Made by a program: the position numbers and the translations under genes. 51,998 bases of DNA, from NCBI GenBank assembly GCA_046582495.1, contig JAYGEG010000205.1, positions 1 through 51,998 on the forward strand. The letters are read 5' to 3'. This stretch comes from TMED23 sp913054205 (GTDB lineage: Bacteria; Pseudomonadota; Alphaproteobacteria; Rhodospirillales; UBA2165). The notes under the pieces were generated by a model, which saw only the letters and a list, made by a program, of their open reading frames with translations, ran no database searches and was not told the origin of the DNA. Shown here one piece after another: positions 43,841 through 51,998 of the stretch (position 1 is the first letter of the stretch; each line of letters starts with the position of its first letter).

Positions 43841-44380
43841 TTACAGATCATTTGAGGGGCCGGTCGACCCGCTTAAACTGCGGCCCCGTATCAGCGCCAC
43901 CATTTCGAAGATGAGCACCAATCCATAGAGCGCCATGCCAAAGGCGAGGATCCAGAAAAACGGCTTCAAGGTGATTTCCAGGGAACTGGTGGTTTCTCCA
44001 TAGGCCGCTGCGTTGAAGCCGCTTTCAATCAACATCCAGACTAAAAGGCCCATCATTATGGAACCCAGAAACTTTACCAAAATATCGGTCCAACGAGTAA
44101 TATTGGGCCCTGAAACGATGCTCAGAATTTCGACCACCACCTGACCGCCGGTGCGCCCGCTATGGGCGACGGCGAAGGCGACAGTTGAAACCAGAAAAAC
44201 TTGATTGAAATCGTCGGCGCCGAAAATGGGTGAATTGAAAACGTAGCGAAACGTCACGGCGACGACGATCAGTACCGCCAGCCCGAGAACCATTGCGCCG
44301 CCGGCAAATAAAGCGATGAAGCCGACCAGGCGATCAAGGAATGCGAGCGCCGGGTCAGCTTCGTTAGTTTTTTCTGACAC
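43841..44380 (-). CDS. TRAP transporter small permease (DctQ)
   Basis: 179 residues with four hydrophobic helices: FIALFAGGAMVLGLAVLIVV, VFNSPIFGADDFNQVFLVST, ILVKFLGSIMMGLLVWMLIE and PFFWILAFGMALYGLVLIFE. Length and position between the binding protein and large subunit are typical of DctQ. Confidence 0.9.
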   Translation of the reverse strand: MSEKTNEADPALAFLDRLVGFIALFAGGAMVLGLAVLIVVAVTFRYVFNSPIFGADDFNQVFLVSTVAFAVAHSGRTGGQVVVEILSIVSGPNITRWTDILVKFLGSIMMGLLVWMLIESGFNAAAYGETTSSLEITLKPFFWILAFGMALYGLVLIFEMVALIRGRSLSGSTGPSNDL

Positions 44381-44414
44381 TTAGTTTACTCAGTTATTTT
44401 TGCGTGTTGACACC

Positions 44415-45440
44415 TTACTGGGTGGCGGCTTTGTAGATCGCCCGCGCCGGAATGCCCTTCTTTTCTTTGGCAGCCAGGAAAGCCTCGACCGATTTTTCCG
44501 TGGCTGCATCAAACTCCGCGATCGCCTTTTTCGACAACTGGGTGAACTTGACGCCTTTTTGCTGGTTTTTGGCGGTGGCCAATTGCTTGGCATCGATGCC
44601 GCCCCAGTAATTCGCCGCCATCATGGAATATTTTCTCCCGGTATGTTTGTTGACTGCAGCTTGGTGCGATTTCGACAGGCCGTCCCAGACCTGTTTATTC
44701 AGGGCGATAAAGAACAACGATGTCGGTCCGCTCATACCGGCGGCGACATACTCACCGGGCTCAGACAGGCGCCACGGAACATACAAGGCACCAGGCGAAA
44801 TATAGACGCCGTCGAGCACGCCGGTTTGCAGGGCGTTGTAAATTTTTGACACCGGCATATAAACCGCTGCCGCGCCCCACGCCTTAAGCTGAGGGATGTT
44901 GCTGGGCGAAGGTGCGCGGATTTTCAAACCTTTGATATCAGCCATTTTTGACACGGCTTTTTTGCGCGTAATCAAGACTGGCGGCCAGTTTGAAAACAGC
45001 GCCAAGACTTTGACCTTGGAGTATTCGGGTTTGAGGAACTTGTCGTAAACATTCCAAATTTTCCCGGTTACTTCCTGCGAAGATTTGCCGACGCCGGGCT
45101 GGCCGACGACCATGGTGCGCTGGAAGATAGTCGGGGTGTAGCCTTGAATGCCAAATGTGATCTCGGCGACGTTTTCAATAACGCGTTTATACTGCGCCAC
45201 AGGACCCTTGCCCAATTGGCCGCTGGGGAAAAGCTTGAGGGTCAAGGACCCACCGGTTTCCGCTGCAATGGCTTTGGCTAGGGGTGGTAGAACGCCTTTG
45301 TTGATGGGATGCTTAGGCGACATAAAAGTTGCCATTTTTAATTCTTTAGCTTGAGCCATAGGCACCGTCAAGCCGCCGGCAACGAGCGCTGTGCCGAGAG
45401 TGGCGCCGATGGTGGTGAATATTACCTTCGAAATGTACAT
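44415..45440 (-). CDS. TRAP transporter substrate-binding protein (DctP)
   Basis: 341-residue periplasmic protein. The signal peptide ends near VPMAQAKE. The binding domain includes PINKGVLPPLAKAIAAETGG, LFPSGQLGKGPVAQYKRVIE, GLKIRAPSPSNIPQLKAWG (the conserved Arg that clamps a carboxylate) and AVYMPVSKIYNALQTGVLDG. The ligand is therefore most likely an organic acid. It is first in the transporter operon and next to an amidase gene on the same strand. Confidence 0.92.
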   Translation of the reverse strand: MYISKVIFTTIGATLGTALVAGGLTVPMAQAKELKMATFMSPKHPINKGVLPPLAKAIAAETGGSLTLKLFPSGQLGKGPVAQYKRVIENVAEITFGIQGYTPTIFQRTMVVGQPGVGKSSQEVTGKIWNVYDKFLKPEYSKVKVLALFSNWPPVLITRKKAVSKMADIKGLKIRAPSPSNIPQLKAWGAAAVYMPVSKIYNALQTGVLDGVYISPGALYVPWRLSEPGEYVAAGMSGPTSLFFIALNKQVWDGLSKSHQAAVNKHTGRKYSMMAANYWGGIDAKQLATAKNQQKGVKFTQLSKKAIAEFDAATEKSVEAFLAAKEKKGIPARAIYKAATQ

Positions 45441-45579
45441 TTCTGCTCTCCCTTAAATGATTTGAACTATTTAAATTAGCCAATTTATTTAATTGTTCGC
45501 TATACTAACGAATTGAGTTTTATAGTCAATATTGCCTGACCGCTCTCAAGCAGTAAGCCGACTTTAATGGATGGACCGA

Positions 45580-46914
45580 TTACAGCGATGCCGGCAATCC
45601 ACCGATAGCCTCTATAATCTTCTTTTCAATCCAAGCCGAAAGCGCCAGCAAAAAATCATCCCGATCTTGCGCACCGACGATTTGCAGTCCGACCGGCATA
45701 TCGTTCGGACCTTTAAAAACCGGTAGCGATAGGCAAGGCGTGTACATCAATGTCCAGAGGCTATTGAATGAGGGCGGAGGCATTGCCGCCAAATCCGTTT
45801 GAGCTTCTCCTTCTGCTGCTGGAGTGAGAAGAAGATCAAAATTCTCAAATACTTGCTTCAGGTCAATGCGGGTATGTGCTGCGACGCGGCGGGCCTCCTC
45901 AACTTCCTCATTCGAGCGTTCTTTTGCCTCCTCTGTGCGATCTCGGGTCCAGGGATTGACCTTTTCAAGTTGCCTGATGATCTCCTCCGGCAGGACGGAT
46001 ATTGAGTCTGCCCCGGTGATGATCGGATGCGCCTGGTTTATTTCATCAAAATTGGCGGGAAAGTCGACGTCGTCTACCTGGGCGCCGGCGTCGCGGAGTA
46101 TCGCGCTTACTGTATCGATCATGGCGACATTTTCGGCTCCCGCCTCGGGCCACAGTTTGGTCCGGCAAATGCCGATCCGGGGCTGGAAGTCTTTCGGCAG
46201 ATTTAGCGATGCCGGCTGATCACCTGTCAACGCCGCGCGCATCAAGGCGATATCGGCAAGGCTGCGGGCAAAATGGCCCAATGTATCGATTGACGATTTC
46301 CACATTGGAATACCCGTTGGATCAAGGTTATCGTGGCTGGCTTTGTAACCATAGACGCCGCAAAGCGCCGCCGGCCGGATGACCGAACCACCGGTTTGGG
46401 TGCCGTTCGACAACGGGATCATATAATCCGCAACGGCGGCAACGGACCCGCTGGAAGAGACCCCCGGCGTGCTTTTGAGATCATGTGGATTAAGCGTATG
46501 CGTCGGATAGGGGCAGGCGAATTCCGTCGTCACCGTCTTACCGATGATCACCGCTCCCGCCCGCCGCAAAGCGGCGACTGTTGCGCAATCGCTCTTGGGC
46601 TGATTTCCCGCATACAGCTTCGATCCGTATTCGGTGGGCATATCAGCGGTATTCAGGATATCCTTGACGCCAATCGGCACGCCGTGGAGGTGGCCTCGCG
46701 GCGCTTCATTGTCGCAGGCGCGAGCTTGGGCAAGGGCGAGGTCGGTATCCAAAAATGCCCAAGCATGCACATCCGCGTCGCGGGCTTCGATCCGCTCCAG
46801 ACAGTCTCTAACCAAAGCCTCCGAAGTAATCTCTCCGGCTGCAATTTTTTGAGCGGCCACCGTTGCGGTTAGAAGATTAAGCCCCGCAGGCCCCGCATTT
46901 TTCAGGTCCGGCAT
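45580..46914 (-). CDS. Amidase signature family enzyme
   Basis: 444 residues. The Ser-cisSer-Lys triad is visible: K84 in GVPIGVKDIL, S153 in GVSSSGSVAAV, and nucleophile S177 in NGTQTGGSVIRPA. It would hydrolyse an amide to an acid and ammonia. GGAGG lies 11 bases before ATG 46914, and that start is preferred over a longer frame. It lies upstream of the TRAP operon on the same strand, which suggests that the amide or its acid is the transported compound. Confidence 0.9.
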   Translation of the reverse strand: MPDLKNAGPAGLNLLTATVAAQKIAAGEITSEALVRDCLERIEARDADVHAWAFLDTDLALAQARACDNEAPRGHLHGVPIGVKDILNTADMPTEYGSKLYAGNQPKSDCATVAALRRAGAVIIGKTVTTEFACPYPTHTLNPHDLKSTPGVSSSGSVAAVADYMIPLSNGTQTGGSVIRPAALCGVYGYKASHDNLDPTGIPMWKSSIDTLGHFARSLADIALMRAALTGDQPASLNLPKDFQPRIGICRTKLWPEAGAENVAMIDTVSAILRDAGAQVDDVDFPANFDEINQAHPIITGADSISVLPEEIIRQLEKVNPWTRDRTEEAKERSNEEVEEARRVAAHTRIDLKQVFENFDLLLTPAAEGEAQTDLAAMPPPSFNSLWTLMYTPCLSLPVFKGPNDMPVGLQIVGAQDRDDFLLALSAWIEKKIIEAIGGLPASL

Positions 46915-47125
46915 ACTATGCTTTTCCTCCTTCAAAAACTGTATCAGTTTTGTTAGGGCGGGCAATCTATTTGGTGCAAAACAAACAATGTCCGTTGTGG
47001 GGTGCGACCTCAACCGGTCGACGCAACACATGCGTTAAATCTCTCTCTTACTAAGTTTATCTTAAAGATATTGACCGCGCTACGGTGCTAAGCCAATCTC
47101 AAGGTCAAGATTGATGGAGGCTTTA

Positions 47126-47494
47126 ATGGCAAAAATTCAACGGGGACCCGGTAACGTTCCGACGCGTCGCTGGGGCTCAGCCTATAAGGATTTGGTTTGG
47201 GCGTTGGGGATGAGTGACGATTATTCGCTATCTGCCGAAGAACAGGTCACGCGTGCCTACGAGAACCTCGATAAAGTATTGGCCGAGCTTGGCACTGACA
47301 AAACTCAAATTCTGTCAGCAACGGTGATCCTCAACGATATCAACAACAAGCCGATGGCAGACGAAGTTTGGGCCGACTGGATGAGTGACGATCCCGATCA
47401 CTGGCCCGAGCGATCTTGCCACGGTGTTGACCTCCATGCGGGCAATGAAATTGAGATTAGGGTGGTTGCCGTTCGCCCTGATCCGGCGCAATGA
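47126..47494 (+). CDS. RidA family protein
   Basis: 122 residues of the RidA/YjgF/UK114 family, which remove reactive enamine/imine intermediates. ALGMSDDYSLSAEEQVTRAY, ENLDKVLAELGTDKTQILSA and the Arg in WPERSCHGVDLHAGNEIEIR match. GGAGG is 6 bases before ATG 47126. It is transcribed away from the amidase, in a module of nitrogen-compound enzymes. Orthologues of RidA in catabolic operons often have pathway-specific roles. Confidence 0.87.
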   Translation: MAKIQRGPGNVPTRRWGSAYKDLVWALGMSDDYSLSAEEQVTRAYENLDKVLAELGTDKTQILSATVILNDINNKPMADEVWADWMSDDPDHWPERSCHGVDLHAGNEIEIRVVAVRPDPAQ

Positions 47495-47507
47495 TCCGGG
47501 CGCGTAG

Positions 47508-48626
47508 TTAACCCCACACTTCTTCAGCGGTTTCAACAACGAGCTCAAGCTTGGCCATCTGGTCATTAAATGCAATGAGGTTGCCGGTATCAATGCTGGC
47601 GAAACCACATTGAGGACTGATGCCGAGGCGCTCCATCGCGACATATTTCGATGCCTCGTCAATCCGGCGTTTGAGCGTATCTTTATCTTCCATCCTCCCG
47701 AATTTCGATGTCACCAGACCCAGCACAACGTTCTTATCATCGGGCATGACTTCGAGAGGCTCAAACCCCCCAGAGCGATCATCGTCATATTCTAAAAACC
47801 AAGTATCTATGTGAACCACGGGAAATACCGCCTCCGCCAAACGCCGATAGCCGCCTGAGACGATCCAGGAACTGCTCGCATTGCCGCGACATAGATGCAT
47901 CGACAAATGCGTGCTATCTTGGCGCTTATCAATACAGCGGTTCAGCACATCCGCATAGGTATGGATTAACTGATCCGGGTCCTCGCCGATATCGCGAAGA
48001 TTATCGCGTGTGCGATCATCCAGGAAATACGTTAACACCGGATCATCGATCTGAATGTATCGACAGCCGAGCTTTTCAAGTCCGGCGATTTCGTTCTGAT
48101 AAAATTGAACCACATCATCCCAAAAATGCTCCATGTCCGGATATGCTTTAGAGCTGACTTTAGGTCTGCCGCTATGGAAGTGAATGCGCGTCGGCGATGG
48201 AATAGTCACTTTGGATGTTTTTGACGTGCAGCTGGAGAGAACGGTGTAGTCTCTTTCCATCAAAGTTCTGTCGTGATGAATTTTATCGACCGTTTCAACG
48301 ATCAACGGCACATAGCCGGAGCCTTTGTCATCACTGGTCTTAAATTCTGCGCCGACATCGGGTTCAGAAATATTAATACCGTTAATCTGACTGATAAAAT
48401 CGATCCACCAATTTTCTCGGCGAAACTCGCCATCTGTGATGACATTGAGCCCCACACCTTCTTGAATTTTCACCACCTCACGAATGGCGTCATCTTCCAG
48501 TTCCTGCAATTCGTCGCGGCTAATCTCACCGGCTTTCCATTTAAGCCGGGCGTCGAGCAGGTTTTGTGGCCGCAAGAGGCTGCCGACGTGATCTGCGTGA
48601 AAAAAAGGTATGCCGTTGCTGCTCAT
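47508..48626 (-). CDS. MetE C-terminal-like (cobalamin-independent) methyltransferase
   Basis: 372 residues of the MetE C-terminal barrel alone: HADHVGSLLRPQNLLDAR, NVITDGEFRRENWWIDF, GCRYIQIDDPVLTYFLDD. Zinc ligands are visible as H-L-C in MHLCRGN and a later Cys in GISPQCGFASID. Such single-domain homologues move methyl groups to or from thiols or other acceptors; some have roles in catabolism. It lies on the minus strand with the following unknown protein and the cysteine hydrolase, probably one operon. Confidence 0.88.
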   Translation of the reverse strand: MSSNGIPFFHADHVGSLLRPQNLLDARLKWKAGEISRDELQELEDDAIREVVKIQEGVGLNVITDGEFRRENWWIDFISQINGINISEPDVGAEFKTSDDKGSGYVPLIVETVDKIHHDRTLMERDYTVLSSCTSKTSKVTIPSPTRIHFHSGRPKVSSKAYPDMEHFWDDVVQFYQNEIAGLEKLGCRYIQIDDPVLTYFLDDRTRDNLRDIGEDPDQLIHTYADVLNRCIDKRQDSTHLSMHLCRGNASSSWIVSGGYRRLAEAVFPVVHIDTWFLEYDDDRSGGFEPLEVMPDDKNVVLGLVTSKFGRMEDKDTLKRRIDEASKYVAMERLGISPQCGFASIDTGNLIAFNDQMAKLELVVETAEEVWG

Positions 48627-48641
48627 TGCCCTCTCCTGAAT

Positions 48642-49205
48642 TTAAATTTCCTGCACCCAATACTGAAAGTCGAGTTTTCGCGAAAGGACAGGATCTTCAA
48701 TTTCAACTTTATAATTGTTGGCGCGGGTTTCCATGTCCAGATTCAAACCTGTCAGCAATTGGATGTTCCCGAGCAGAATATCATCTTCAATGGAGCCGAA
48801 AATATCACCGAAAGTGCCTTGTTGAATTAATTCATTGTCATCTCCGTTGATAGCAAAATTTCGCAACTTCAGTTCTGCCACGTGGTCAGCGATATCGCTC
48901 AATCGCCATGCTTGCCGGCTAAGAGGTTTTACACAAGATAACCGATTGACGGGCTCATCTCGGTTACCGTGATTGGAAGCGACACTGAGCAGCGTTCCCG
49001 CGCCCGCGCCTACTAAAACAATCGCCGCATCCGGCACCGTGCTGCCACCAACCACTTGAATTTCGACATTTGTCGTAATGCGGTCGATTGGCGCAGCTGC
49101 GGTTTCCTCCCCTTTTAAAATCGACACGTGATCGATCAGCACATCCGGCGTCGAAACATTGTCGAGGTTATGGACGTGGGGACGATATATGAAGCTGCTT
49201 GCCAT
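48642..49205 (-). CDS. Protein of unknown function in the catabolic operon
   Basis: 187 residues, soluble. N-terminal IYRPHVHNLDNVSTPDVLID, then VEIQVVGGSTVPDAAIVLVG and AGAGTLLSVASNHGN; the C-terminal half is helical and acidic (FGDIFGSIEDDILLGNIQLL). No recognised motif. It lies between the MetE-C-like gene (15 bases) and the hydrolase gene (6 bases), so it is very likely part of the same pathway. Confidence 0.65.
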   Translation of the reverse strand: MASSFIYRPHVHNLDNVSTPDVLIDHVSILKGEETAAAPIDRITTNVEIQVVGGSTVPDAAIVLVGAGAGTLLSVASNHGNRDEPVNRLSCVKPLSRQAWRLSDIADHVAELKLRNFAINGDDNELIQQGTFGDIFGSIEDDILLGNIQLLTGLNLDMETRANNYKVEIEDPVLSRKLDFQYWVQEI

Positions 49206-49211
49206 TGATGC

Positions 49212-49889
49212 TTATTCCGCCAGAAGAGTATTTATGCACTCATCGACCGTTCGGACATCGCCAAAGCTTTGCCAGATCGTCGTCAGGCCGGCCAAATGAT
49301 CTTCATCATAACGGGCTGCATTGGCATCCGACACCATTACAGTCCGATAGCCAATCATCATGGCATCCCGGGCGCTGGTCTCACAGCAGAAATTGGTGGC
49401 CGTACCGGCGACCAGAAGATTTTCAATATCTTTTTCCTGCAGCCGGTCGTGAAGATCAGAGGAACCTTGTATGAACGAGCTAAAGCGGTTTTTGAGCGCG
49501 ATGATATCTTCGTCTTTAACAACCAAATCGGAGAATAGTGCGTGGCCTTCACTGCCCTTGGTCAAACCGTCCTTATGAGCCTTCATTTTTTCCGGTGTAA
49601 AAAAGTAGTCGTGGTAGATCGGCCAAAGGCTGGGGCCATCCATTTCGTCGGCGACCGTCAATTGCACCCAAGCGACAACCCCGCCCTTGCCCCGCACGAC
49701 ATCGGCCAGCCGGTTGATGTTTGGGCAAATGCTGATGGCGGTTTCAACTTCGGCAACAAAAAAGTTTTGCATATCGATCACGATCAAAGCGGTTTTTGTT
49801 GGATCGAATTTATCAAATACATGCAGTTTTCCCCGCTTCGCCATGATCCTTTCAATGACGTAATCCGGCACCTCGACATTATGTGGCAC
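49212..49889 (-). CDS. Isochorismatase-like cysteine hydrolase
   Basis: 225 residues. The catalytic triad is visible: D39 in LIVIDMQNFFV, K133 in IIALKNRFSSF, and C168 in TATNFCCETSARDA. The cysteine hydrolases of this fold cleave amides or ureides such as maleamate, N-carbamoyl compounds or nicotinamide. It sits 16 bases after the propeller gene and 6 bases before the unknown gene. Confidence 0.9.
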   Translation of the reverse strand: MPHNVEVPDYVIERIMAKRGKLHVFDKFDPTKTALIVIDMQNFFVAEVETAISICPNINRLADVVRGKGGVVAWVQLTVADEMDGPSLWPIYHDYFFTPEKMKAHKDGLTKGSEGHALFSDLVVKDEDIIALKNRFSSFIQGSSDLHDRLQEKDIENLLVAGTATNFCCETSARDAMMIGYRTVMVSDANAARYDEDHLAGLTTIWQSFGDVRTVDECINTLLAE

Positions 49890-49905
49890 TACAAATCTCC
49901 CTTTT

Positions 49906-50892
49906 CTAACTGGCCGGTGTGGGCTGCCAGGCGATCATCCTGATTTCACCCAATTCCCGTTGCATTTTTTGCCAGTTCTCGCCGCCATCGGTCGAGCGAT
50001 AAATCTGACCTAGTATCGTATGGCAGAAAATCAGATTGGGATCAGCCGGGTTGGTGGCAATCCACCAAATCGTACTGTTGACGTGACCCGGCAGGCCGAC
50101 GTCCTCCCAGGTTTCACCAAAATTACGGCTGCGTAATAACAGACCGGTCTCGCCTGACGGCTTATCGCCAACCGATAAAAACATCATGCCGGAATCATCC
50201 GTGCGTTTTTTAATACAGCGCATATAAAGCCACGGCGCTTGGGGTATGTCATGATGCTGCCAGGTCGCCCCGTTATCCATGCTGAAATGGAGACCCTCTT
50301 CGGTGGAGCATAAGACTTTACGGCCGTTAGGCATATTATCGAAAAACACCAGATTATGGGTGTCGTCCGAGACCAGACCGTTGTTACATTTCTCCCATGT
50401 ATGCCCAAGATCTGTCGTCTTAAAGACGCCATCAATTTCGATGGTGACCCAGACAGTTTCTTTCTCAACAGGATCAAACTGGATAGATGTAATGCGCGGT
50501 GTATTGATGAACCAACATTCCTTGTCATTACCCATCTCGCACCGGGTCCAGGTCACCCCACCATCGAGCGACCTAAAAATCTCAGCTGGCCGGGTGCCGG
50601 CAAAAATAATGTCGGGATCATGCGGCGCCTGCTCGATTTGCTGGATATGGAGATCATCCATCGGCGACGGCACATAGTTCCAGCGATCATCGCTTGGCGA
50701 CCAACGATAGACACCGAGGTCCGTACCGGACAACACTTCCCCAGGCCGCTCGGGATGGACGCTCACCGACCAGCAGCGGGATTCATTATAAATGCCGCCG
50801 GTAGGCGTGAAGGCACGGTTCCAGCTTTCGCCAAGATCGTGACTAAACCAGACTGAATGGCCAATCGTTGCCGCGTAGGCGGTGACCTGCAT
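49906..50892 (-). CDS. Asp-box (BNR) beta-propeller protein
   Basis: 328 residues with six Asp-box repeats of the S-x-D-x-G-x-x-W type: SHDLGESW, SLDGGVTW, TTDLGHTW, SMDNGATW, SRNFGETW and STDGGENW. They are regularly spaced, as in sialidase-fold or YCF48-like propellers. No signal peptide is seen at the start. The enzyme activity is not shown; it may be a structural or binding protein. It is first in the operon with the cysteine hydrolase. Confidence 0.85.
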   Translation of the reverse strand: MQVTAYAATIGHSVWFSHDLGESWNRAFTPTGGIYNESRCWSVSVHPERPGEVLSGTDLGVYRWSPSDDRWNYVPSPMDDLHIQQIEQAPHDPDIIFAGTRPAEIFRSLDGGVTWTRCEMGNDKECWFINTPRITSIQFDPVEKETVWVTIEIDGVFKTTDLGHTWEKCNNGLVSDDTHNLVFFDNMPNGRKVLCSTEEGLHFSMDNGATWQHHDIPQAPWLYMRCIKKRTDDSGMMFLSVGDKPSGETGLLLRSRNFGETWEDVGLPGHVNSTIWWIATNPADPNLIFCHTILGQIYRSTDGGENWQKMQRELGEIRMIAWQPTPAS

Positions 50893-51454
50893 GCGTGTTG
50901 AACCCCAATTGCCTCTTTGCGGTAAATCTTAGCGGTAATAGGGACTTGTTTCAAATAGATGTTTGACAAATAAAGGGTAAATCGTCCGCTCTTGGCTAAA
51001 AGCGGTTATTCATTGGTATCAATTTGATGTCTGCTTTGCGCGCGATAGCAGACCCTTTTAGAAACCTGCCACAATGTCCGTTTGTAGCCCAACGCAGCCA
51101 TTAGATCGTCGCAAATTTCCAATCCTCATCACCTGTTTAGCGAGCTTGATGCACGTCTACAATATTGGCCGATCGGCACTATTAAAACCGCCGAACATTG
51201 GTCTCCAATCCCCATAAATACCCCAAAAACACATTTCATGAACCATCATACTCTGAATTTATTGAGTGAATTCTGACGCTTAATAAGATTTTTCCTTCAG
51301 AAACATCTCAGAAACCTTTTTTGCCGAGCAAGCGGGTACAGTCCTATTCATGGAAATCGACCATATATCGCAACAGGAAATTATGAGCCTCAAAAGACAG
51401 AACTTTTACCACCGCTCTCGCGGGTTTTAAAATCTAATCGAAGGAGTAATTGCA
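50893..51454. other. Gene-poor region of 560 bases
   Basis: No supported gene. TCTGCT (51031-51036) and AGCAGA (51048-51053) form a short inverted repeat around TTGCGCGCGAT. The phrase CAATGTCCGTT occurs near 51072 and again near 46988, which hints at a repeated intergenic element. AAGGAG at 51440-51445 is the ribosome site of the next small frame. Confidence 0.45.
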
Positions 51455-51562
51455 ATGTTACATCATACCCAGAACGATTGGTATTCGAACGAAAGTTATC
51501 AACGCTCTTTGGCCGACAATCTGATTAAATCCCTTGGCCACGACAAGGCCACCATTGCGTAG
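51455..51562 (+). CDS. Small frame with strong ribosome site and in-frame TAG
   Basis: ATG 51455 follows AAGGAG by nine bases. It encodes 35 residues beginning MLHHTQNDWYSNESYQRSLA and ending at TAG 51560-51562. The same frame continues without stops for 26 more codons (YLNQHDRLIDMRHSHSVADE) to TGA. This could be a broken 61-residue gene, a real 35-residue peptide, or a readthrough case. Family unknown. Confidence 0.4.
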   Translation: MLHHTQNDWYSNESYQRSLADNLIKSLGHDKATIA

Positions 51563-51734
51563 TATCTCAATCAACATGACAGGTTGATAGATATGAGACA
51601 TTCGCATTCGGTTGCGGATGAAATTGTCCAACTCTTTAGCTGAATCGAACACGCACACATGTGCGCGCTTCTAAGTCAACTCGAGGAAGGTCTGACGAGT
51701 GTTTCTGCGGGGTAAAAAACAAAAGGATAATCCA

Positions 51735-51998
51735 ATGACAATAGCATTCAATTTTAGTGTCAAAAAATCCAATGATAAAAGTGCTGTTTATATGAAAATG
51801 GCTCCGGCAAAAGTCCCTTACCAGGCACGCCAAGAAATTACCGACAGAACTCTACAAATCTCTAACCTGGGATCGGGGCAAAGAGCTTGCGGCTCATCAG
51901 CAGTTTACCCTGGCGACTGACATCGATGTCTATTTTTGTGATCCGCAAAGTCCTTGGCAGAGAGGCTCTAATGAGAATACAAATGGTCTGCTCCGGCA
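51735..51998 (+). mobile_element. Partial IS30-family transposase
   Basis: From about 51838 the plus strand reads LPTELYKSLTWDRGKELAAH, then VYFCDPQSPWQRGSNENTNG, and runs off the right edge. This is the IS30-type DDE core (the second Asp in WDRG, the Glu in NENTNG). The upstream part is not in the same frame: ATG 51735 opens MTIAFNFSVKKSNDKSAVYM in another frame, so the element is truncated or frameshifted at its 5' end. Its inverted repeats are not visible. Confidence 0.8.

Noticed and set aside
46980..47035. N-terminal extension of the amidase
   Set aside because: The extra residues have no family match and a strong ribosome site precedes ATG 46914.
50893..51454. CRISPR array or tRNA in the gene-poor region
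   Set aside because: No regular repeats and no cloverleaf; only short inverted repeats are seen.

Overview
The window reads as an alphaproteobacterial chromosome of moderate GC, probably a free-living and perhaps marine Rhodospirillales-like lineage. This is inferred from the family content: MmcB, an HpaB-type hydroxylase, a PqqC/TenA-like oxidoreductase, a TRAP transporter, an MFS pair, a ROSE-like thermometer in front of hsp20 and a DUF6505-like protein. Genes are dense on both strands, and many sit in short operons or converge with overlapping stops.

Layout. 1-370: a truncated minus-strand reading frame and a 3' fragment of a tRNA-Arg(CCT) gene, which looks like an integration scar. 363-2932: two tandem MFS exporters. 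3270-6959: a large AsmA-like protein. 6977-16693: housekeeping and stress genes (RHH protein, TfoX-like, CobD/CbiB, SCO, YcgN-like, YgjP-like protease, Ada-type methyltransferase, MmcB, YjbQ, TPR/O-GlcNAc-transferase-like protein), then a pseudo-receiver fused to pentapeptide repeats, a VOC protein and a 50-residue basic protein. 16772-19995: a VOC dioxygenase-like gene and a sulfatase facing a GntR/FCD regulator across a palindromic operator candidate. 20048-26240: ChaC, an acyl-CoA synthetase/enoyl-CoA hydratase/monooxygenase operon, an SMP-30-like protein and a frameshifted MscS gene. 26243-30168: a coiled-coil protein, hsp20 behind an RNA-thermometer candidate, a 32-residue membrane protein, a DMT exporter, a frameshifted lipoprotein gene and a YHS-domain gene with an in-frame TGA. 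30309-42253: oxidoreductases (FAD D-lactate-type dehydrogenase, D-2-hydroxyacid dehydrogenase, HpaB-like, an orphan molybdenum hydroxylase large subunit, PqqC/TenA-like), a histidine kinase, a phytanoyl-CoA dioxygenase remnant, a DUF6505-like and a SirB1-like protein. 42517-50892: a complete TRAP transporter followed by amidase, RidA, MetE-C-like, unknown, cysteine hydrolase and Asp-box propeller genes, probably a module for taking up and degrading a small amide or methylated compound. 50893-51998: gene-poor DNA ending in a partial IS30-family transposase.

The strongest unusual signal is the YHS-domain gene at 29632-30168 (minus). Its frame is interrupted only by a TGA at 29851-29853, exactly where the family normally has Cys (QYGGY-C-A). 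The frame continues intact for 72 more codons, and a hairpin with a G at the start of its apical loop lies 28 nt downstream. This fits a selenocysteine codon with a bacterial SECIS element. A nonsense mutation is the main alternative. Two other genes carry single-base losses in short A runs, which look more like sequencing errors or recent decay.
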